A DNA stretch of 64,000 bases from Zunongwangia atlantica 22II14-10F7. Lineage in GTDB: Bacteria > Bacteroidota > Bacteroidia > Flavobacteriales > Flavobacteriaceae. A program made the translations under genes and the position numbers. Of this stretch, positions 24,539 through 33,382 are shown in pieces. Position 1 is the stretch's first letter, and each line of letters begins with the position of its first letter. The stretch lies in the NCBI RefSeq assembly GCF_002094855.1, contig NZ_ARYN01000009.1, positions 148,778-212,777 on the forward strand, written 5' to 3'. The notes below the pieces were generated by a model. That model did no database searches. It was not told the origin of the DNA and worked only from the letters and a program-made list of their open reading frames with translations.

Positions 24539-25108
24539 ATGAAAGCAATTTACTTTACACTGGCATTACTCTTATCAATAAATATTTGCAATGCAAAAAT
24601 ATTTTATGGCAACAACGATAGTATTAAAAAGTCGGTAAATAAGCCTTCTTTTACTGCATTAACAATAACTCGCATTAGCCATACCGGTAATAAAAAAGAA
24701 CAGCTAAAAATGACCAAAAACGAAAATGGGGATTGGAATGTTGATTATATAACATTTCAAAACGATCAAAAAATGATTAATCTTGAAACCCTGCAAAATG
24801 ATAATCTCTGGTTTGAAGTCTTAAAAACTAAAGTACATTATTTACCAGACTGGAAAGATATTCAATATAAATTTTCAACATTTTTGGAAGCCGATCTTGG
24901 AAATGGAACTGAACTTTTTGAAGATAGATTTTTCGTCTTAGGAGAATCGTACGAAATTGAAATCTGGACGGATAAGGATCAAAAATATAACAAGATAAGT
25001 TATACTTCGCCTGAATCTTACTACAAAAAATTCCCAGAAGTAGATGAAACAAAAGCTGTTGCTATACTAATCGGAATTTTTAAAGATCAATATCAAATTT
25101 TTGAGTAA
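24539..25108 (+). CDS. Exported protein of unknown function
   Basis: Protein of 189 aa with a Sec signal peptide (residues 1-19, ends CNAK). I recognise no family. The mature part is hydrophilic with alternating strands (FTALTITRISHTG, LWFEVLKTKVHYLPDW, FEDRFFVLGESYEIEIW), suggesting a small beta-rich domain. It shares orientation and a 16-bp gap with the membrane-protein gene upstream. The stop codon lies inside the first unit of a GGCAAG repeat (25104 on). Confidence 0.68.
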   Translation: MKAIYFTLALLLSINICNAKIFYGNNDSIKKSVNKPSFTALTITRISHTGNKKEQLKMTKNENGDWNVDYITFQNDQKMINLETLQNDNLWFEVLKTKVHYLPDWKDIQYKFSTFLEADLGNGTELFEDRFFVLGESYEIEIWTDKDQKYNKISYTSPESYYKKFPEVDETKAVAILIGIFKDQYQIFE

Positions 25109-25181
25109 ACTACCTCAGGGCAAGCCCGTAAGGCATTTTTTTGAAAACCCTCTTTGTATCGAGGCAAGACCTCGAAGCATT
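25104..25181. repeat. Second cluster of GGCAAG-centred repeats
   Basis: AGTAAACTACCTCAGGGCAAGCCC at 25104-25127 (in pieces AGTAAACTACCTC and GGGCAAGCCC) matches the first unit of the cluster at 10172. A second unit with a clean palindrome, TCGAGGCAAGACCTCGA, lies at about 25159-25175. Both are followed by AGGCATT/AGCATTT. The first unit begins within the last codons of the upstream gene, so its insertion or recruitment defined that stop region. Confidence 0.65.
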
Positions 25182-25247
25182 TAATCTCGATTATCGAGTA
25201 AAACTAAATTCAAACAACCAATTAATCGATTATATTCTCTCTAAAAC

Positions 25248-25586
25248 ATGAATCTATATAGCACTTGCACGCATTGCAAAACAGATATAGCTATAAAACA
25301 AAAAGCTCCTACCCGTGGAGATTTTCAGATGAAATATGGAAATAGTTTAGAGCTAAAATGTGAGCACTGCGGAGAAAACCAAAATGTACATATTAACAAA
25401 ATACGAGCTAAAGAAAGTAAGCTTATTTTATTAAGTGGCTTTATTTTAAGCCTAATTGTAACTGCGTTTCTTTGGAATTTTTACGGCGCAATAAGCACAG
25501 TTACCATAGTAATTCCGGTTTTGGTGTGGTATCAACAAATTAAAAATACAAGATCATTTAATCACTATATGATTAGAAGAACATAA
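25248..25586 (+). CDS. Zinc-ribbon-like small membrane protein
   Basis: Protein of 112 aa with two CxxC pairs (CTHC at residues 6-9 and CEHC near 43-46), which fit a zinc ribbon, followed by two hydrophobic segments (LILLSGFILSLIVTAFLW and a second near residues 79-94) and a short basic tail. I do not recognise a named family. Topology suggests a cytosolic metal-binding head anchored in the inner membrane. The gene ends at a strong bidirectional terminator shared with nrdA. Confidence 0.72.
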   Translation: MNLYSTCTHCKTDIAIKQKAPTRGDFQMKYGNSLELKCEHCGENQNVHINKIRAKESKLILLSGFILSLIVTAFLWNFYGAISTVTIVIPVLVWYQQIKNTRSFNHYMIRRT

Positions 25587-25587
25587 A

Positions 25588-25613
25588 AAAAGCCACCTTT
25601 TTAGGTGGCTTTT
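25588..25613. terminator. Bidirectional rho-independent terminator
   Basis: AAAAGCCACCT (25588-25598) pairs perfectly with AGGTGGCTTTT (25603-25613) around a TTTT loop. The A-run before and T-run after make it active in both directions, for the small membrane-protein gene (stop 25586) and for nrdA (stop 25635). Confidence 0.92.
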
Positions 25614-25634
25614 CAATTTTATTTCAATTTCTAA

Positions 25635-27329
25635 TTAAGCTTCACAGCTTGAGCAATTTACAATATTCGATACAAATTCTTTAGAAACACTCTGGCTTCT
25701 TTGATAATATAAAGTTTTTACCCCTAATTTCCAGGCTTCGATCATTAACTGGTTCACATCTCTTACAGCTACTCCCGCCGGAATATTAAGATTTAAACTC
25801 TGTGCCTGGTCGATAAATTTTTGTCTTACCGATGCCTGCTGAATAATTTCAAGCTGACTAATTTCTTTAAAGGTTTTAAATATATCTTTTTCTTCTTGAG
25901 TTAAGGTTTCTAAATGCTGAACACTACCGTGATTTAACATAATGCTTCTCCAGGTATCTTCATTATCCAGACCTTTTTCCTCTAGCAATTGCTTAAGGTA
26001 TTTGTTCTTACGCATAAAGTTTCCTTTGGCAAGACCAGCTTTATAATAATTACTACTGAAAGGCTCGATTCCTGGTGAAGTTTGCCCTAAAATTGCCGAA
26101 GATGATGTTGTAGGTGCAATGGCCATTAAGGTAGTGTTTCTTAATCCATAACCTTTAAGCATTTCTGGCTCGCCATAAATGGTAGCCAACTCTTTACTGG
26201 CTTTGGTAGCTTTTGCGCTAATATCTTCAAAGATCTGGTGTGTTAGACCTTTTGCTCGCATTCCTTCAAAAGGAATTCTGTTTTTCTGTAAATAAGAATG
26301 CCATCCCATCGCTCCTAAACCAAGCGCACGGTGATTCTTTGCAAACCTGTTTGCTGAAGCTAAATAGTGATTCCCTTCAGTTTTTGCGATAAACTCCTGA
26401 AGTACTCCATCTAAGAAATAGATCGCTAACTTTACGGCTTCAGTATCTTTCCATTCATCATAAAGCTCCAGGTTCATCGATGATAAACAGCAGATAAATG
26501 ATTCGTCTTCCGTAGAAGGCAAAGCAATTTCAGAACAAAGATTACTAGAATGGATTGTTCTATTTTTATCCTTATAAACCTGTGGCTTAAATCGGTTAAT
26601 ATTGTCTTTAAATAAAATATATGGTAAACCTTTTTGCTGGCGGCTTTCTAAAACCTTAGCCCAGATTTCACGTTTTTCCATATCGCCTTCGATCATTTCC
26701 TGCATCCAGTAATCTGGCACACAAACACCGTAGAACAAATTCTGAATAGGATTCCCAATACTCTTAATTTCTAAGAATTCTTTAATATCTGGGTGATCGA
26801 TATCTAAATAGGCTGCAAAAGCACCACGACGAACACCTCCCTGAGAAATGGTATCCATTGCCGTATCAAAAAGTTTCATAAAACTAGTTGCTCCACTACT
26901 CTTTCCGTTATCGGTTACCGCACTTCCACGACCGCGTAATTCTCCAAAATAACCAGAAGTACCTCCGCCAATTTTAGTTTGCATAATCACTTCGCCAAGC
27001 TTATGGGTGATCCCTTCGATATTATCCGGTACGTAAACGTTGAAGCAGGAAATGGGCAAACCACGTTCGGTTCCCATATTTGCCCAGATCGGCGAACTTA
27101 AACTCATCCAGCCGCGCTCGATCATTTCGATAAAAGCTTCGGCTAATTCTGGTTTATAAAGTCTTCTGGCTGAAGCGTTGGCGATACGTTCTATAGCAGA
27201 TTTTACCGTTTCACCTTTCAACAGATAACCCCGGTTAAGGATCTGCTGACTTTCGTCGTTAAGCCACCAAAGTCTCTTGTTTTTGGGTTCGTCTGCAATT
27301 AAAGGTTGGGTTTCTACATTGGTTGTCAT
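25635..27329 (-). CDS. nrdA: Ribonucleoside-diphosphate reductase, alpha subunit (short, no ATP-cone)
   Basis: Catalytic subunit of class I ribonucleotide reductase, which makes deoxyribonucleotides. 564 aa, far shorter than the about 750-aa E. coli type, because it starts directly with the ten-helix region (LNDESQQILNRGYLLKGE) and has no N-terminal ATP-cone. The active site is complete: ISCFNVYV with one redox Cys, NLCSEI with the thiyl-radical Cys plus Asn and Glu, the second redox Cys in CCLSSMN, the Tyr pair in TLYYQRSQS, and the C-terminal CSSCEA tail for re-reduction. Its nrdB gene is 35 bp upstream. Length and form match the flavobacterial short NrdA. Confidence 0.95.
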   Translation of the reverse strand: MTTNVETQPLIADEPKNKRLWWLNDESQQILNRGYLLKGETVKSAIERIANASARRLYKPELAEAFIEMIERGWMSLSSPIWANMGTERGLPISCFNVYVPDNIEGITHKLGEVIMQTKIGGGTSGYFGELRGRGSAVTDNGKSSGATSFMKLFDTAMDTISQGGVRRGAFAAYLDIDHPDIKEFLEIKSIGNPIQNLFYGVCVPDYWMQEMIEGDMEKREIWAKVLESRQQKGLPYILFKDNINRFKPQVYKDKNRTIHSSNLCSEIALPSTEDESFICCLSSMNLELYDEWKDTEAVKLAIYFLDGVLQEFIAKTEGNHYLASANRFAKNHRALGLGAMGWHSYLQKNRIPFEGMRAKGLTHQIFEDISAKATKASKELATIYGEPEMLKGYGLRNTTLMAIAPTTSSSAILGQTSPGIEPFSSNYYKAGLAKGNFMRKNKYLKQLLEEKGLDNEDTWRSIMLNHGSVQHLETLTQEEKDIFKTFKEISQLEIIQQASVRQKFIDQAQSLNLNIPAGVAVRDVNQLMIEAWKLGVKTLYYQRSQSVSKEFVSNIVNCSSCEA

Positions 27330-27364
27330 GGGAGGTACGGGTTTTTAATAGTTGGCGATTATTT

Positions 27365-28339
27365 TTAAAAAAGGTCTGATGCGGTAATACTTTTATCGTG
27401 CTTGGTATAATCTACGGGGCGTCTTGCGAAGAAATCATCCAGGCTATTGGCAAAAACTTCTTCTTCGAACCAAAGCATTGGCTGGTATTCGGCTGCTGTA
27501 ATATTGTATTGCTTTGGAAGCCCAATGCTCTTTAAACTATCATCTAACCTGAATTTCATAAAGTCCATCAGGTTCTTTTTATTGATGGTTTCTAACTGAC
27601 CGTTTTCAAAGATCCAATCGATAATTTCTTCTTCAACTTCAATAGATCTTGTAACAACATCTGTTAATTTCTGAATCATTTCTTCGTTGAAGTAATCTGG
27701 ATATTCTTCACGAATCTGGTTAATAATATAGATCCCCGCATTGGCATGAATTTGCTCGTCTACCGAAGTCCATGCGATAATATTGCTTACATTCTTCATC
27801 ACCCCCTTAAAACGGTTAAAGGATAGTACGATCGCAAACTGACTAAACAGCGATACATTCTCTATTAAAATAGAAAATAATATCAGTGAGGAAACATAGT
27901 CTTTAGGATCTTCAGCCTTTGTATGTTCCAGGGCTTCGGTAAGGTATTCGATACGTTTTTTGATTGCGGGTACTTCTACTACCTTTGCAAACTCGTTGTT
28001 ATATCCTAAAACTTCCAGAAGCCTCGAATATGCCTGCGAGTGTCTAAATTCACACTCGGCAAAAGTACTTCCCAACCCATTAAATTCCGGTTTTGGCAGG
28101 TGCTTGTACAAATCCCCCCAAAACGATTTCACGGCAACTTCGATCTGTGCAATTGCAAGCAAACTTTTCTTTACCACATCCTTTTCACCTTCGTTTAGAT
28201 AGGCGTGAAAATCCTGAACATCTGCGGTAAAATCTACTTCAGAATGTACCCAAAACGATTGGTTAATGGCATCTGTAAAATCTAAAACTCCCGGATACTC
28301 AAAGGGCTTATAATTTAAGCGCTTATCAAAAATACTCAT
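27365..28339 (-). CDS. nrdB: Ribonucleoside-diphosphate reductase, beta subunit
   Basis: Radical-generating ferritin-like subunit, 324 aa. Metal ligands and the radical site are recognisable: FAECEFRHSQAY supplies Glu, His and a Tyr at the usual +4 spacing, ILIENVSLF gives the next Glu, and VDEQIHAN gives Glu and His. The protein starts at the core fold with no ATP-cone, unlike the relatives of Leeuwenhoekiella in which the cone is on NrdB. The best parallel is the dimanganese class Id enzyme studied in Flavobacterium johnsoniae (family knowledge), but the metal cannot be settled by eye. First gene of the nrdB-nrdA operon. Confidence 0.94.
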   Translation of the reverse strand: MSIFDKRLNYKPFEYPGVLDFTDAINQSFWVHSEVDFTADVQDFHAYLNEGEKDVVKKSLLAIAQIEVAVKSFWGDLYKHLPKPEFNGLGSTFAECEFRHSQAYSRLLEVLGYNNEFAKVVEVPAIKKRIEYLTEALEHTKAEDPKDYVSSLILFSILIENVSLFSQFAIVLSFNRFKGVMKNVSNIIAWTSVDEQIHANAGIYIINQIREEYPDYFNEEMIQKLTDVVTRSIEVEEEIIDWIFENGQLETINKKNLMDFMKFRLDDSLKSIGLPKQYNITAAEYQPMLWFEEEVFANSLDDFFARRPVDYTKHDKSITASDLF

Positions 28340-28952
28340 ACTGCTGTTGTGTTATTAGTGAAACAAAAAACCAAAAGCACAAAATGAAATGGAAGGATTT
28401 TATCGCTAAAAATTCTATTAAAAATTAACGAATCTTGGTATCCACGACCATTACTTTTTATGCGAAAGTAAAAGTCATTGAAACGAAATAAGGTGTTCTG
28501 GCTTATCAGCAACGCTAATTTACAGTTGCGCAACAGCTCATGATTTACACATGATTCCCCTTAAACTTTATTTTTTGTCGTTCAATAATCTCAGATCAAA
28601 ATTACAATCTAAGCACACATTTTTTTCAAAATAATCTTTATACTTATTCACAATTTTGTGAACAATTTAGAAACTACTGATTTTTAAAGTTTTACATTTT
28701 ATGTTGTAAAAAACTGAAAATGAGAATGTTAATTTTTTAACAACCATCAATTGTTTACAAAAAATATAGACTTTAAATCACTAAAGCCTTTGATAATTAA
28801 AAAAATAAGGAGATGTACTTTAAAGGAAAGTTGCGCCTAAGCGACGCGCAAATATAGAAAAAGCTGTGATTGAAATTCGTTATTTAAAACTTAATTTTTT
28901 TGAAAATTTAATGAGCTAAAGTACTTGCTTAATTTTAAACCTTTTAAAGCTT
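28340..28952. other. 613-bp gene-free interval upstream of nrdB
   Basis: Noncoding, AT-rich. It includes a short GTTGCGCAAC palindrome (about 28525-28534), the 16-bp palindrome at 28647-28662 and an interrupted palindrome TTTACA-N8-TGTAAA at 28691-28710. A TAATTTTG -7-like box on the minus strand lies near 28597. A short minus-strand frame (28336-28533) is not convincing. The long leader is notable for a ribonucleotide reductase operon, yet I could not find a canonical NrdR box. Confidence 0.5.
28647..28662. promoter_or_regulatory. 16-bp perfect palindrome upstream of nrdB
   Basis: TTCACAATTTTGTGAA is a perfect inverted repeat. About 30 bp further lies an interrupted palindrome, TTTACA (28691-28696) and TGTAAA (28705-28710). 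Both sit about 310-370 bp upstream of nrdB and about 240-310 bp downstream of the phosphatase-family gene, which is transcribed toward them. They may be operators. They do not match the NrdR consensus as I remember it. Confidence 0.3.
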
Positions 28953-30038
28953 TTAGTTATCTAAAACAGGAAGTGGTTTAGCTTCAAATTGAATATCTAA
29001 ATCTATAATTTTAGATACGGTTGGTGCAAATTGATTGGTGTAATATTGCTTTTTCCTGGTTATTTCGCCTTTAGGCTTAATTTCATTTCCAAAAGCCATG
29101 ATCCAGGTTTGATCTGCATCTTTTATTGAAGTTCCATGTCCTCGCCATGTATCGTTTTCTCCAATTCCCGTACCACGACCATGATCTGTAGTGATTAAAA
29201 TACTTGTTTTACCTTTATAATAGGTATCTAAATTTACAAACTCCCAAACTTCTCTAATCATTTTATCGGTTTGATGAGCAGATTTTAAATATTCGTCGTA
29301 CCGACCATCGTGAGCAAAATCATCGGTTTCACCATAAGCGATATAAAGAACATCAGGCTTTTCGTGCTTTAAAGCTTCCATTGCATAATTATGTGTAAAA
29401 ACATCGAATCTTACCCCAGCCCAACGTTTTGGTGTTTCCTGCTGAATTTTATCTAAAAACAGTGCTTTTTCTGAAGGGTTTTTAGACAACGAAGATCGAT
29501 ATCCTGCATTCACCGGAATTTCACTGCGCTTTTCATTCAGAATAAAAGGAAAAACATCCCAGCTTCCAAAGGCCAAAACTTTACCGCGATACTTCTTACT
29601 AAAATTCGCAATTTCCAGAATGGTTTTATTTGGATTGTAAATTTTATCGTTACTATTTATATGATCATCATCTGCTTTACCGGTTAGAATTTCATTATAA
29701 CCGGGATAAGAGAAAATCATGTTATTGGTAAGATTCACTTTATTCCCTTCCCATCTATTTCCTAAGATCACACCTTCTTTTGCAATAAAATTCCATACAA
29801 AAGGAAACAACTTTTCCCGGCGTTCTTCTTTAGTTTTAGCCCAAAACTCATCTTTTAAACCAGCTGCATTTTCTACAAATCGATTGTTATTGATTAACAA
29901 AGAATCTGCCCCTCCAAATAATTCCTGCCATCGCAGACCATCTAGCGTTATAATTACTATTTTATTACCTTCCTGTGCCTGTAAAGAAATACTGAACAGA
30001 AAAAAACTATAAACGAGAATTTTAAGATCTAATTTCAT
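28953..30038 (-). CDS. Exported alkaline-phosphatase-superfamily enzyme
   Basis: Protein of 361 aa with a Sec signal peptide (residues 1-21, ends LQAQ) and the alkaline phosphatase/phosphodiesterase fold. Metal-ligand motifs are visible: ITLDGLRWQE at the N-terminus, YGETDDFAHDGRYDEY in the middle, TTDHGRGTG, and RGHGTS near the end. The probable nucleophile is a Ser or Thr in the NNMIFSYPGYNEI region, the position occupied in related phosphodiesterases. The long leader of nrdB lies downstream. Phosphatase, phosphodiesterase or sulfatase-like activity are all possible. No formylglycine sulfatase motif (CxPxR) is present. Confidence 0.8.
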   Translation of the reverse strand: MKLDLKILVYSFFLFSISLQAQEGNKIVIITLDGLRWQELFGGADSLLINNNRFVENAAGLKDEFWAKTKEERREKLFPFVWNFIAKEGVILGNRWEGNKVNLTNNMIFSYPGYNEILTGKADDDHINSNDKIYNPNKTILEIANFSKKYRGKVLAFGSWDVFPFILNEKRSEIPVNAGYRSSLSKNPSEKALFLDKIQQETPKRWAGVRFDVFTHNYAMEALKHEKPDVLYIAYGETDDFAHDGRYDEYLKSAHQTDKMIREVWEFVNLDTYYKGKTSILITTDHGRGTGIGENDTWRGHGTSIKDADQTWIMAFGNEIKPKGEITRKKQYYTNQFAPTVSKIIDLDIQFEAKPLPVLDN

Positions 30039-30377
30039 ATCGCTAAAATAAGATTAATTAGCAGTGAAACTCCAAAACAAACACTATACAATTGTTATTA
30101 AATAAATAAGCGCAAGCCAAGCCGTTTAGATTTTACACTGCTCAAACAGTTTAAAAACCTTAGATTGGAAAAAAATTAGTACTTATTAAGAAATTCTAAT
30201 GGCATTTTAATCTCGATATAAAGATTTTTTAATAATCCCATTCTATTTTCGCAAGCAGCTTAAGGAATGTTATAAAATCCTGAAGCTTTAGAAAAGAACG
30301 CAACTTTTAATTACATTTACTGATTCGAAAATCTATATCGATCATTTTTAAATAGTTACAAAACATTCATTTAGAAT
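30039..30377. other. 339-bp divergent intergenic interval
   Basis: This gap separates the phosphatase-family gene (minus) from the type I secretion operon (plus) and must hold both promoters. I found no perfect TTG-N19-TAnnTTTG match, no strong palindrome and no small gene. A candidate secreted substrate for the transporter was looked for here and not found. Confidence 0.5.
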
Positions 30378-31982
30378 ATGGCCAAAAGTTCAATTTCTCC
30401 CTGGACTAAACTATGGAATCTGCTAAAGCTCGAAAAGCGTGATATTTTACACGTCTTATATTATGCGCTTTTTGCAGGTCTTATTAGCTTAACCCTACCT
30501 CTAGGAATACAGGCAATTATTAATCTTATTCAGGGTGCAGAGGTATCTACCTCCTGGATTTTATTAACCTGCCTGGTAACGCTTGGTGTTGGTTTTAATG
30601 GTGCTCTACAGGTTTTACAATTAGATCTTGTAGAGAATATACAGGAAAAAGTATTTACTCGCGCTTCATTCGAGTTTATTTATCGTTTCCCAAAAATGCG
30701 GGTAAGAGAACTGGAAAATTACTATCCGCCAGAATTGTCCAATCGATTTTTTGATGTCTTAACGCTTCAAAAAGGATTACAAAAACTGCTACTGGATTTT
30801 CCTGCAGCGGTAATCCAAATCGTTTTTGGGCTTTTACTGCTATCTTTTTACCATCCGTTTTTTATTGCTTTTGGAATTTTATTAGTGGTTCTAATTTATA
30901 TCATTTTTAAGTTTAGTCTTTCTAAAGCGGTAAACACCAGTATTCTTGAATCTAAAAAGAAATATCATATTGCGTTTTGGATACAGCAGGTAGCTGCGAA
31001 TTTTAGAACATTTAAAATTTTTCCAGACGAATACGAACAGAATAAAAACAACACACTGGTTCAAAAATATTTAGAAGACAGGCAGGCGCATTTTAGCACC
31101 GTAAAAAATCAGTACAAGCAAATGGTAGTTTTTAAGGTAATTGTAACCTTAGGACTCTTATTAATTGGTGGTTTACTTGTGCTTAACCAACAAATGAATA
31201 TTGGACAATTTGTTGCTGCTGAAATTATTATTGTACTGGTAATTAATTCCGTAGAAAAAATAGGGCTTAGCCTGGAAACAATTTACGATGTGGTAACCGC
31301 TGTTGAAAAAATAAGCGAGGTAACTTCTAAAAAACTGGATCGTAAAACAGGAGTTAACGAAAACGACGTGAATATTTTTCCTATTAAAATTGAAGATCTT
31401 CACATCGAAAAAACCGTTGTACCAGATCTGATAGTTAACCAAGGAAACCTAATAAACATTGTAGGTGCAGAAATTGTGGTAAATGATTTTTTCCATTATC
31501 TCTCTGGAATGAAGAAAACCAAAAAAGGTAGGATCTATTTTAACCGCGAAGAAATAGCAAATGTGAATTTGGACAACTATCGTAATAAAATTGCTCTGCT
31601 ATTAAATACCGACAGTATTTTTGAAGGTACCATTTGGGAAAATTTAACTCTTAGTAATCCTAATATGAGTTCAGACAGGGTTTACCAAATGCTGGAAGAC
31701 TTTAATGTCTTGGATCATGTAAATAAATTACCAGATTCACTAAACACCTACATATTTTCAGGAAGTACCCAAATTGGTGCAAAAACAGCCAAGAAAATAT
31801 GCCTTATTAGAGCATTATTAAAAGACCCTGAGTTTTTAATGATCGAGAAAGGATACATTCTTTCAGAAAACGATCAAAAAGCATTGATGAAACACATCAA
31901 AAGAGAAAACACTTGCGTTTTCCTTGCCGATGACGCGCATCAATTAGACGAATTTGAACCTCTTTACCTAGAACAGAAATAA
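30378..31982 (+). CDS. ABC-type exporter subunit with degenerate ATPase domain
   Basis: Inner-membrane protein, 534 aa, built like a HlyB/LapB half transporter. Residues about 1-320 are the six-helix membrane domain and about 335-534 the nucleotide-binding domain. The ATPase motifs are lost: the Walker A position reads IVGAEIVVND (361-370) without GxxGxGKS, the Q-loop Gln is Asn410, the signature LSGGQ is replaced by IGAKTA (466-471), Walker B ends in Ile-Glu-Lys (489-491) with the catalytic Glu changed to Lys, and the H-loop reads LADDAHQ. The frame is intact, so this is not decay by frameshift. It is followed 16 bp later by a HlyD-type and then a TolC-type gene. Its energy source is open. 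Confidence 0.85.
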   Translation: MAKSSISPWTKLWNLLKLEKRDILHVLYYALFAGLISLTLPLGIQAIINLIQGAEVSTSWILLTCLVTLGVGFNGALQVLQLDLVENIQEKVFTRASFEFIYRFPKMRVRELENYYPPELSNRFFDVLTLQKGLQKLLLDFPAAVIQIVFGLLLLSFYHPFFIAFGILLVVLIYIIFKFSLSKAVNTSILESKKKYHIAFWIQQVAANFRTFKIFPDEYEQNKNNTLVQKYLEDRQAHFSTVKNQYKQMVVFKVIVTLGLLLIGGLLVLNQQMNIGQFVAAEIIIVLVINSVEKIGLSLETIYDVVTAVEKISEVTSKKLDRKTGVNENDVNIFPIKIEDLHIEKTVVPDLIVNQGNLINIVGAEIVVNDFFHYLSGMKKTKKGRIYFNREEIANVNLDNYRNKIALLLNTDSIFEGTIWENLTLSNPNMSSDRVYQMLEDFNVLDHVNKLPDSLNTYIFSGSTQIGAKTAKKICLIRALLKDPEFLMIEKGYILSENDQKALMKHIKRENTCVFLADDAHQLDEFEPLYLEQK

Positions 31983-31998
31983 AAAATTAAACAATAAA

Positions 31999-33381
31999 AT
32001 GCTTAATCTTTCTAATACAAAATTGGGCGAAAAGGTAAACTTCGAGCAATTCAGTGCCTTTTCGCTGATCGTGAAAAGAAGTCATCACAAACTTCTTTCC
32101 AAGATCTTATTAGGAACTTTTGTGTTTTTACTAATTCTACTGTTTTTTCCCTGGACGCAAACCATTAGCAGTAGAGGTTATGTAACTACCCTAAAACCTG
32201 ATCAAAGACCCCAAACCTTACAATCTCCTATCCCGGGACAAATCCAAAAATGGTATGTTCAAGAAGGTGATTATGTAGAAAAAGGTGATACGATTTTACA
32301 TATTGCTGAAGTAAAAAATGAATATTTTGATCCGCTTCTTGTAGAAAGAACAGGCGATCAGCTAACTTCAAAAACAAATTCACTTGAATCTTACGGGTTA
32401 AAAATTGAAGCTCTACAGCGCCAGTTAGCCGCCATACAACGTGAAAGGGAACTAAAACTAGAACAAACCCGAAATAAAAGAAAACAGGCTGAACTTAAAA
32501 TTAATAGCGATAGTATATCTTTAGAAGCTGCAAAAGTAAACCTAAGTATTGCAGATAGGCAATATACTCGAATTGCAGAGCTTTATGAAGAAGGACTTAA
32601 ATCGAGATTGGATCTAGAAACCAAACAATCTAAATTTCAGGAATCTCAGGCCAAGGTTATCGATTTAGAAAACAAATTATTAAGCAGTAAAAATGAATTA
32701 TTGAATGCGATTATGGAAGTAAATCGTATTGAGGCCAATTATATCGATAAAATCAACAAAATCGAAGGAGAAATATCCACAGCTAATTCTTCAAGATTCG
32801 ATGCTGCAGCACAGGTTTCTAAATTAGAAAATTCACTTTCTAATTATCAAATTCGTAAAAACCTATATTATATACGTGCTCCCCAAAATGGTTATATAAA
32901 CCGGGCATTAAAGCAAGGTTTGGGAGAAACTTTTAAAGAAGGTGAGAAACTCGTTACCATTATGCCATCTAATATCGATATTGCGGTAGAAACTTATGTA
33001 AAACCTATAGACCTACCATTAATACATATTGGTGATCATGTAAGGGTGCAATTTGACGGTTGGCCTGCTATTGTATTTAGTGGTTGGCCAAATGCTTCTT
33101 ACGGTACTTACGGTGCAAAAGTGGTTGCTATAGAAAATTTTATAAGCGAAAATGGCAAATATCGTATTCTACTTTCACCAGATCTTAAAGAAAGAGATAA
33201 ACACGAATGGCCAGAAGCACTTCGTGTAGGATCTGGAGCCAGAACTTTAGCTTTATTAGACGATGTGCCTATTTGGTATGAATTATGGCGAAACTTAAAT
33301 GGATTCCCACCAAATTATTATACCAGCGAAGAGAAACAAAAAGACGGAAAGAAAAGTGACTCCAAAGATGCTAAGAAGTAA
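31999..33381 (+). CDS. HlyD-family periplasmic adaptor (membrane fusion protein)
   Basis: Periplasmic adaptor of a tripartite exporter, 460 aa. A short cytosolic N-terminus and one membrane anchor (about residues 35-51) are followed by the lipoyl-like half motif PGQIQKWYVQEGDYVEKGDTI, a long coiled-coil hairpin (about 110-290, rich in Glu/Lys/Gln), and a second half-lipoyl plus beta-barrel region (RAPQNGYINRALKQGLGE, EKLVTIMPSNIDIAVETYV). The C-terminal tail is Lys-rich. It is encoded between the ABC-like and TolC-like genes. The TolC gene starts 1 base after its stop, so the three are one operon. Confidence 0.92.
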   Translation: MLNLSNTKLGEKVNFEQFSAFSLIVKRSHHKLLSKILLGTFVFLLILLFFPWTQTISSRGYVTTLKPDQRPQTLQSPIPGQIQKWYVQEGDYVEKGDTILHIAEVKNEYFDPLLVERTGDQLTSKTNSLESYGLKIEALQRQLAAIQRERELKLEQTRNKRKQAELKINSDSISLEAAKVNLSIADRQYTRIAELYEEGLKSRLDLETKQSKFQESQAKVIDLENKLLSSKNELLNAIMEVNRIEANYIDKINKIEGEISTANSSRFDAAAQVSKLENSLSNYQIRKNLYYIRAPQNGYINRALKQGLGETFKEGEKLVTIMPSNIDIAVETYVKPIDLPLIHIGDHVRVQFDGWPAIVFSGWPNASYGTYGAKVVAIENFISENGKYRILLSPDLKERDKHEWPEALRVGSGARTLALLDDVPIWYELWRNLNGFPPNYYTSEEKQKDGKKSDSKDAKK

Positions 33382-33382
33382 T

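Noticed and set aside
25223..25232. TAATCGATTA palindrome as a LacI operator
   Set aside because: It lies next to a small membrane gene unrelated to pectin and shows how often this core can occur by chance, so it is not counted as an operator.
28336..28533. Small minus-strand frame upstream of nrdB (65 codons)
   Set aside because: Low complexity, overlaps the nrdB start region, no recognisable domain. Treated as noncoding leader.
30378..31982. Frameshifted pseudogene explanation for the missing ATPase motifs
   Set aside because: The frame is open through the whole fold, the degenerate positions are substitutions rather than a shift, and the downstream HlyD and TolC genes are intact.
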